From Muribaculaceae bacterium (GTDB lineage: Bacteria; Bacteroidota; Bacteroidia; Bacteroidales; Muribaculaceae), in NCBI GenBank assembly GCA_023666885.1, contig JAMPBB010000007.1, forward strand, positions 1 through 39,685: DNA of 39,685 nt, written 5' to 3'. The position numbers and the translations under genes were made by a program. Each line of letters opens with the position of its first letter. Position 1 is the first letter of the stretch. The notes beneath the pieces were generated by a model. The model made no database searches, was not told the origin of the DNA, and was given only the letters and a program-made list of their open reading frames with translations. Below are positions 34,346 to 39,685 of the stretch, one piece after another.

Positions 34346-34608
34346 GAAATAACAAAGGCTCTCCGGCCTTCACATTCGGCTCGGGTCAAGTTTATACAGA
34401 CGTTTCCCCTCTAAAGAATTATTACAAAGACATTTCAGGCATTCGCTTGTAAGGTTTGTCCCGGTTCTCCCCTCTTTATTTTTACGTGTATTTGCGTAGC
34501 AAAATATTAGAATATATTTTTCCAATCCATATTTTTCAGATTGCGCCTACAAGCTATTAGAGGGGCAATCATGTGTAAAAGAATTTATATACAATTTTAC
34601 TGACCAGT
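34346..34608 (+). ncRNA. Long structured leader of rho (candidate cis-regulatory RNA)
   Basis: No gene longer than ten codons. Pairings seen: hairpin AAGGC (34355-34359) / GCCTT (34366-34370); long-range stem CCCCTCTAA (34406-34414) / TTAGAGGGG (34557-34565), nine pairs; nested inside it GCTTGTA-A-GG (34445-34454) / CC-TACAAGC (34546-34554), nine pairs with one bulge. A second CCCCTCT (34469-34475) can compete for AGAGGGG. The 3' partner lies directly before a short upstream reading frame. I do not recognise a named riboswitch. Confidence 0.5.
34571..34603 (+). CDS. Possible leader peptide upstream of rho (ten codons)
   Basis: ATG ... TGA encoding [10 protein letters not shown]. It ends five bases before the rho start. 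An AGAGGGG, resembling a weak Shine-Dalgarno sequence, lies five bases before the ATG and is the 3' half of the long-range leader stem. Such short frames arise easily by chance, so this is a weak call based only on placement. Confidence 0.25.
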   Translation: MCKRIYIQFY

Positions 34609-36705
34609 ATGTACAATATTTCTGACCTGAACGCTATGTCCGATGAACAGCTTAAAGGCATAGCCGAACAAATGGGTATGAAACGTATCGACTCTATGGA
34701 TAAGGACTCGATAGTATATGCCATACTTGACCAACAGGCCATTGACGCGGCAGCCTCAGGCGCCGGAACCAACAAGAAGCGCAAACAACCTAAGGAACCG
34801 CGCCCCAAGAAAGAAAAAGCTCCAAAAACTACCAATAATTCAACTGATGCCGCGAAACCGGTAATATCTGAAAACGAATCGGCCACCGCTGAAGCTCCCG
34901 CGCCAAAACGCCGCGGACGCAAATCAAAAGCTCAGATAGCAGCTGAGGAAGCTGCGAAAAAAGCAGTCAATTCCGGCAATGAACAGCAGGAACTACCTTT
35001 AGATCAGATAGCTGCCCCCGAGAGTCAGACACCGGCGGAAGAACCTGCCGTATCGGCTCCAACACAAAAACGCCGTGGACGCAAGTCAAAAGCTCAGATA
35101 GCGGCTGAAGAGGCTGCCCGCAAATCTGCTACTGAGGGTACCGACACTCAAACTCCTGCACCTGCCGATACTAATCCGAATACTAAAGCGGAAGCACCGG
35201 CAGAACAAAACGAATCCAACAATACTGAAACAACGGCTACCGCTGCATCATCTGACACCGCTACAGACGTAGAGCCACGTGATAACAATGACAGGCAGAA
35301 CCAGCCTAAGCGTGACTTCAAGCCTAAAGATACATCGCTCGGCTCATTCTTCCCCCGCTCTGAAGGCCGACGCTTTGTTCCCAGATCTCAGCGTGAAAAA
35401 GAGGAAGCCGCTGCCGCAGCAGCCATAGCCGCCGCTACCGCACCGATAGTGATAGCCGAACCATGGCAAATGGAGAAACAGCAGCAACAGCAGCAAAAAA
35501 ACCGCAACAAGAAGAACCGCAACAACAACAATAATAATAACAACAATAATCAGCAGCAGCGCCAATATCAAGAGGCCCCATATGACTTCAATGGACTCAT
35601 ATCCACATCGGGCGTGCTGGAAATAATACCTGACGGCTACGGATTCCTGCGGTCAAGCGACTACAACTATCTGTCATCGCCTGACGATGTCTACGTTACA
35701 CAAGCTCAGATAAAACAATACGGACTTAAAGCCGGAGATGTAGTGGAGGCTTCCATACGTCCGCCCCGTGAAGGCGAGAAGTATTTCCCCATGAGCAAGG
35801 TGCTGAGCGTCAACGGCCGCTCACCGGAATATATCCGTGACCGCGTTCCGTTCGAGCACCTCACACCGCTGTTCCCCGATGAAAAATTTGACATAACATC
35901 AGGCCGTTCCGGAAATCTGTCAACCCGCGTGGTAGATATGTTCTCCCCCATAGGCAAGGGACAGCGCGGTCTTATCGTGGCTCCGCCCAAAACCGGTAAG
36001 ACCATCCTACTTAAAGACATTGCCAATGCCATAGCTGAGAATCATCCTGAGACGTATATAATGATTCTGCTCATTGATGAACGTCCGGAAGAGGTGACCG
36101 ACATGAGCCGCAGCGTAAACGCCGAGGTGATAGCATCTACATTCGACGAGCCGGCGGACCGCCATGTCAAAATAGCCGGTATGGTGCTTGAAAAAGCCAA
36201 ACGCCTGGTAGAGTGCGGTCATGACGTAGTGATACTGCTTGACTCCATAACCCGCCTGGCGCGTGCATACAACACCGTATCGCCCGCTTCGGGCAAGATT
36301 CTGTCAGGCGGTGTGGATGCCAATGCCCTACAGAAGCCCAAACGTTTCTTCGGTGCAGCCCGCAACATAGAAAACGGAGGTTCGCTCACCATAATAGCCA
36401 CAGCCCTGACCGAAACAAGCTCAAAGATGGATGAAGTGATATTTGAGGAGTTCAAGGGCACGGGCAACATGGAGCTTCAGCTTGACCGCAAGCTTTCCAA
36501 CAAGCGAATATTCCCGGCAGTGGATATCATGGCTTCATCTACGCGCCGCGATGACTTGCTGCTGCGTGAGGAAACGCTTAACCGCATGTGGATTCTGCGC
36601 CGATTCCTTTCGGACCGTAACAGCATAGAAGCTATGGAATTCATAAAGGACCGTATGGAGCGCACCTCAAGCAATGATGAGCTGCTCCGCACCATGGGCG
36701 ACTAA
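34609..36705 (+). CDS. rho: Transcription termination factor Rho with disordered Q/N-rich insertion
   Basis: 698 residues, far longer than the 419 of E. coli Rho. Order: Rho_N helical region (about 1-45), disordered insertion (about 48-322), RNA-binding cold-shock domain (from 326, [24 protein letters not shown]), ATPase with Walker A APPKTGKT (Lys464), [13 protein letters not shown], the Q-loop/R-loop region ([25 protein letters not shown]) and [18 protein letters not shown]. The insertion holds a duplicated basic segment ([17 protein letters not shown] at 100 and 154), an alanine run, six Q and ten N in a row. A similar insertion in B. thetaiotaomicron Rho has been reported to drive phase separation needed for gut fitness. 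rho ends at an intrinsic terminator. Confidence 0.98.
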   Translation: MYNISDLNAMSDEQLKGIAEQMGMKRIDSMDKDSIVYAILDQQAIDAAASGAGTNKKRKQPKEPRPKKEKAPKTTNNSTDAAKPVISENESATAEAPAPKRRGRKSKAQIAAEEAAKKAVNSGNEQQELPLDQIAAPESQTPAEEPAVSAPTQKRRGRKSKAQIAAEEAARKSATEGTDTQTPAPADTNPNTKAEAPAEQNESNNTETTATAASSDTATDVEPRDNNDRQNQPKRDFKPKDTSLGSFFPRSEGRRFVPRSQREKEEAAAAAAIAAATAPIVIAEPWQMEKQQQQQQKNRNKKNRNNNNNNNNNNQQQRQYQEAPYDFNGLISTSGVLEIIPDGYGFLRSSDYNYLSSPDDVYVTQAQIKQYGLKAGDVVEASIRPPREGEKYFPMSKVLSVNGRSPEYIRDRVPFEHLTPLFPDEKFDITSGRSGNLSTRVVDMFSPIGKGQRGLIVAPPKTGKTILLKDIANAIAENHPETYIMILLIDERPEEVTDMSRSVNAEVIASTFDEPADRHVKIAGMVLEKAKRLVECGHDVVILLDSITRLARAYNTVSPASGKILSGGVDANALQKPKRFFGAARNIENGGSLTIIATALTETSSKMDEVIFEEFKGTGNMELQLDRKLSNKRIFPAVDIMASSTRRDDLLLREETLNRMWILRRFLSDRNSIEAMEFIKDRMERTSSNDELLRTMGD
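34906..35124 (+). repeat. In-frame duplication in the Rho insertion
   Basis: Two copies of a 51-base-plus unit encoding [17 protein letters not shown] at 34906-34962 and 35068-35124, offset 162 bases. They differ mostly at third positions, so the duplication is old and the protein sequence is being conserved. Confidence 0.85.
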
Positions 36706-36727
36706 ACTCCTGACTTATATATCTTAC

Positions 36728-36760
36728 AGTCTGTCCCATGTTATGGGGCAGACTTTTATT
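36728..36760 (+). terminator. Intrinsic terminator of rho
   Basis: Stem AGTCTGTCCCA (36728-36738) / TGGGGCAGACT (36744-36754), eleven pairs with one G-T, five-base loop, followed by TTTATTTG. Its T-run overlaps the stop of the convergent gene. Confidence 0.88.
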
Positions 36761-37577
36761 TGCCTATTCCGTAACGGATGCACAGGGAGTCGTAGGCAGC
36801 CGTGTGTTTGAACCTCACTATGGCGCTATCCATTAAGGATGTCAGCACTGAATCGGCCGGCCTCATAAGCCATGACTGGAACTGGGTGAAGGACACTTCG
36901 GTAGATATATCTACATTCTTATAATGTGAGGCAAGACGCTTGGCCACCTTTTCATTGACCACAGCGTAGTCCACATCGCCCAACGAAGTAAGTATGAACA
37001 GCTGCTCCGATCCGTATCCCGTGGAGTCATTCAGATATATGGTATCGCCTATCTCGGCTCCGAGGTTGCGCAGCCTTACTATGGCGGGCGAGCTTTTAGG
37101 CACCCACACATGCAGGCCGGCGAGCGATAGCTGATCCGGTACCGTAACGGCTCCGTTGCTGTCCATACGCTGTACAAGCACCTGCCGGTCAAGATACAGA
37201 GGTTCAGAAAAAGCATATTTTGATTTATAGTCCGATGTTACCGGCACATCGGCCACTATGAGATCAAACCGCCCGCTGTCAAGCCTGTCAAGAGCCGCAT
37301 CGATTGATGTAATGGGATGAAACTTCACATGCAGTCCCTCTGCGGCAGCCATAAGCCTGAGGGCATCGTAATTAAAGCCCCCAAGTGTATCGTTATACCG
37401 GTACAATGACAGCGGAGAGTACTCTATGGCCACATCTATAGTATCACCGCCCGAGGGCACGTCCGATGTATTGGCCGTCGGACGCTCGGAGGTGCATACT
37501 CTCAGCGCTATAAGCAGCAGCCCTGCATAAAGCGTGAACCACCACTTTGATTTGGGTTTGAGCCTGCGTATCTCCAT
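36756..37577 (-). CDS. Periplasmic solute-binding protein, SBP_bac_3 family
   Basis: 273 residues. An N-terminal hydrophobic helix (about 12-26) precedes Cys28, but LRVC is a poor lipobox, so it could be a lipoprotein or membrane-anchored. The body is a type II periplasmic-binding fold: IDVAIEYSPLSLYRYNDTLGGFNYDALRLMAAAEGL, the FDLIVADVPVTSDYKSKYAFSEPLY hinge segment and DVDYAVVNEKVAKRLASHY. This resembles the amino-acid-binding half of MltF or of ABC receptors, but no ABC permease or lytic domain accompanies it here. It overlaps the upstream porin gene by one base (TGATG), so the two are co-translated. Confidence 0.85.
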   Translation of the reverse strand: MEIRRLKPKSKWWFTLYAGLLLIALRVCTSERPTANTSDVPSGGDTIDVAIEYSPLSLYRYNDTLGGFNYDALRLMAAAEGLHVKFHPITSIDAALDRLDSGRFDLIVADVPVTSDYKSKYAFSEPLYLDRQVLVQRMDSNGAVTVPDQLSLAGLHVWVPKSSPAIVRLRNLGAEIGDTIYLNDSTGYGSEQLFILTSLGDVDYAVVNEKVAKRLASHYKNVDISTEVSFTQFQSWLMRPADSVLTSLMDSAIVRFKHTAAYDSLCIRYGIGK

Positions 37578-39553
37578 CAGTTGGCAAAGTCAACGGAAAT
37601 GCCCAAAAGCAGTCGGCGGGGATTAAGCGGATAGCCCGGCACAGAAAAATAGTCACGCCCGGTAAGACCCTGATTGACGTGCGAATACAGCACATAGAAT
37701 CTGGCCTTGCTCAGCTTCATGTTGGCATAAGCATTCATCATAGGATAGTTGCCGAGCTTCACCTCGCGCTGGTTATAGAACGTCATGGTGGCAGGCTGGA
37801 ATCCCGGTGCATAATACTTGGTGTAATAGTCGCAGTCTACGCCAAGCTGCACCGAAAGCACTCCCGCCACCTTGAATAGTATGTACAGATTTGAGTACAC
37901 TGCAAATTTTGGCAGCGGAAGCACGGCATCATTCGAGCTTGTCTGATAAGTAAGTCTGTTGCGCCAGTTAAGTATACCTACCCGAAAATCCTGCTGAAGC
38001 GAAGCACTGAACACCTGTACACTCCCCGAATGCTGCTGCGGCAGTGACAGTTCATTGAAGTATATCATGTTCTGTACATTCTCAGCACCTACATTTATAT
38101 GCGTGCCTGAAAATGGCAAGTCAAGCTTACCACCGAAGCGGAGCCTGCGTATCTTACCGAAGTCATTCTCCCATATGAAGTGATTTGACACATAGTGCTT
38201 CATAAGGTATGGAGCCGTTTCGTTGGCAAAAAGTCCGTATCCGGTTATAGCCACGGTATCGCCCAACAGTTTGAATCGTGTGGATATGTTGCCATTGGCA
38301 TGGATCTCTCCTGCAGCCGCCCCTACCACGCCTATCTTACCCGTAGCCTCATAGCGCAGCAATGTGCCACGCTGCTTGGTGAGCTGCGCACCCACCCACA
38401 GCAAGTTTTCGGTAGCCTTTCCCGGCACAAGCTCACCATACGGATATGGTGTAAGATCCGACGGCCTGTCAGGATGCAGCGTCATGGTGTCAGGAGCCTG
38501 TGTATACTTACGTATCTCATGGGTCACATATCCGGCCAAGCCGAACTTGGCATATTTATGAAATCCCTCAAGAAGCGAAACGCCAAACGTGTTTCTGAGG
38601 CTCCAATACGATGTCACATCATGTGTATGACCTTGCGTAAGATATGAATTCTCCCACAGATTGCTGTCTTCACCGGTGGATTTGTTGTCAAACACATGGC
38701 GTGCCGAGTTGTAATCAAGTGTCCATATGAAGCTTGACACCGGTATGTAGGTACGTATGTCCACGGTATCAGCCTCCGTTTTATGGGTGGCCGGTTCGGT
38801 ATGCCAGTACCCCACTTTATAGCGGCTGTTTATATAGGCCTCCTGCCCCGTAAGGCGGTTATGTGCATCATTGAGTCTTACCGGTATGGTCTTGGGGTTG
38901 AATGATGTCACTCCGCCTTGTATCTCGCCCGGTTCGGTCACATAACGTATATCAGATAAGCCGCCATTCTCCTTCAGCACATAGTTATAGTGATTGAAAA
39001 AGGCCTGATACTCGAATCTGTCGCCCATATATGAGCTTGACAGTCCCCATGCCATATCCTTGACCGCCTGATTCTGATATGAGCCCTTGGAGTACAGATA
39101 GTCAAGATTGGCTCCTATCTGAAGCTGTTTGTTCACATTGCCGGAAAATACCGCTTGCAGCCTGTCCTGTGCGCTTTCTTTGCCGCCGCCGGTATTATAG
39201 CTTAACAGCGTCATGGGTATGCGCGTATTATAATATTTGTGGTTGCCACGCTCGGGAAGCCACGCCTCCAATACGTCGCGGAAAAAGAAATCGCTCTGAG
39301 GCTTACGGTCAAAAAATATCATGTTCATGCCCTCGGCGCCAAGATTACCGGTAGTGGCATACGCTATGGAAACCTCCGAAGGCACCGATTGCTGAAAGTA
39401 ATTATATAGAGTGGTGTCAATAGTGGCCGTCTCGTGCAGCCCAAGCGGCGGGAGCATCTGCCAGGCGTATGAAGGCGCTATCACAGGATCCTTTGCTGCG
39501 CAGGCCAGTGCGGTGGTTATTGACAGAAGTATTACTACTCGTGATAATTTCAT
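37577..39553 (-). CDS. Putative outer-membrane porin (Porin_10-like)
   Basis: 658 residues from the ATG at 39553 (MKLSRVVILLSITTALACAAK, signal peptide); the start at 39580 would overlap the -7 element. The mature protein opens with the conserved DTTLYNYFQQSVPSEVSIAYATTGNLGAEGMNMIFFDRK segment of Bacteroidetes 'putative porin' proteins, then a long series of alternating aromatic and polar strands (EYQAFFNHYNYVLKENGGLSD and RARFYVLYSHVNQGLT-like near the end). The terminal PRRLLLGISVDFAN is a typical last strand for outer-membrane insertion. Function is inferred as a general or substrate-specific pore; the linked solute-binding protein suggests a small polar ligand. Confidence 0.88.
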   Translation of the reverse strand: MKLSRVVILLSITTALACAAKDPVIAPSYAWQMLPPLGLHETATIDTTLYNYFQQSVPSEVSIAYATTGNLGAEGMNMIFFDRKPQSDFFFRDVLEAWLPERGNHKYYNTRIPMTLLSYNTGGGKESAQDRLQAVFSGNVNKQLQIGANLDYLYSKGSYQNQAVKDMAWGLSSSYMGDRFEYQAFFNHYNYVLKENGGLSDIRYVTEPGEIQGGVTSFNPKTIPVRLNDAHNRLTGQEAYINSRYKVGYWHTEPATHKTEADTVDIRTYIPVSSFIWTLDYNSARHVFDNKSTGEDSNLWENSYLTQGHTHDVTSYWSLRNTFGVSLLEGFHKYAKFGLAGYVTHEIRKYTQAPDTMTLHPDRPSDLTPYPYGELVPGKATENLLWVGAQLTKQRGTLLRYEATGKIGVVGAAAGEIHANGNISTRFKLLGDTVAITGYGLFANETAPYLMKHYVSNHFIWENDFGKIRRLRFGGKLDLPFSGTHINVGAENVQNMIYFNELSLPQQHSGSVQVFSASLQQDFRVGILNWRNRLTYQTSSNDAVLPLPKFAVYSNLYILFKVAGVLSVQLGVDCDYYTKYYAPGFQPATMTFYNQREVKLGNYPMMNAYANMKLSKARFYVLYSHVNQGLTGRDYFSVPGYPLNPRRLLLGISVDFAN

Positions 39554-39576
39554 CTTGTACTTATGATGTATAGGCG

Positions 39577-39608
39577 GCAAAGTTACTTCATCTTTCGGCC
39601 ATTTCCAA
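39577..39608 (-). promoter_or_regulatory. Bacteroidetes-type promoter of the porin operon
   Basis: On the minus strand TTG (39606-39608), 20 bases, TAACTTTGC (39577-39585), a full match; the ATG follows 23 bases later. The remaining 77 bases to the window edge show no gene. Confidence 0.78.
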
Positions 39609-39685
39609 GTTTTGTCAATCCGTAATTATTTCTGTAGAGTCAACTGGCAAGTGCAAAATTAAGCAATTCGTTTGAAGAACTCTTT

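Noticed and set aside
35479..35570. CAG/CAA and AAC/AAT repeats considered as a tandem DNA repeat or CRISPR-like array
   Set aside because: They are in-frame codon runs for Gln and Asn inside rho, with mixed codons and no spacer structure.

Overview
This window is a stretch of a Bacteroidales chromosome. The evidence is a SusC/SusD pair with a hybrid two-component regulator, a GLPGLI-family protein, a Rho factor with a long disordered N-terminal insertion, and many promoters of the Bacteroidetes type (TTG, about 20 bases, then TAnnTTTGC). Overall gene style suggests Muribaculaceae or a close relative, but that is a guess. There are 28 supported protein genes. I saw no tRNA, rRNA, CRISPR array, insertion sequence or phage gene.

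Layout. (1) 1-4.2 kb: the 3' part of an AAA/DUF4143 ATPase gene, two divergently transcribed secreted alpha/beta hydrolases, and an unrecognised secreted protein. (2) 4.2-6.9 kb: an O6-alkylguanine-DNA alkyltransferase, a Bcr/CflA-type drug transporter and a YczE-like membrane protein. (3) 6.9-10.4 kb, minus strand: an outer-membrane beta-barrel receptor and a GLPGLI partner, translationally coupled, behind a promoter that carries a run of nine G. (4) 10.4-24 kb: a fructan/fructose utilisation locus. On the minus strand a GH32 enzyme, a fructose-type MFS permease and a fructokinase form one operon closed by a strong terminator. Divergent to it are the hybrid two-component sensor, SusC, SusD and, behind an attenuator-like hairpin, a second GH32. 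The logic matches the fructan locus of Bacteroides thetaiotaomicron: SusC/D imports oligosaccharides, GH32 enzymes release fructose in the periplasm, the permease and kinase bring it into the cell as phosphate, and periplasmic fructose activates the regulator.

(5) 24-33.1 kb, minus strand: a compact eight-gene operon encoding a periplasmic adaptor, two FtsX/MacB-type permeases, an ABC ATPase, a TolC-type channel, an NtrC-type activator, its histidine kinase and a DUF1893 protein. It is preceded by a near-consensus sigma-54 promoter with an upstream palindrome. The operon therefore appears to encode its own activator and to drive itself. (6) 33.1-36.8 kb: dinB and rho, divergent. rho has a 260-base leader with nested long-range pairing, two competing CCCCTCT segments and a ten-codon upstream reading frame. 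(7) 36.8-39.6 kb, minus strand: a Porin_10-type porin and a periplasmic solute-binding protein, overlapping by one base.

The best candidates for undescribed biology are the sigma-54 efflux operon with its DUF1893 passenger, the rho leader, a sequence word shared by two promoter regions of the fructan locus, and the G-run promoter of the outer-membrane receptor.
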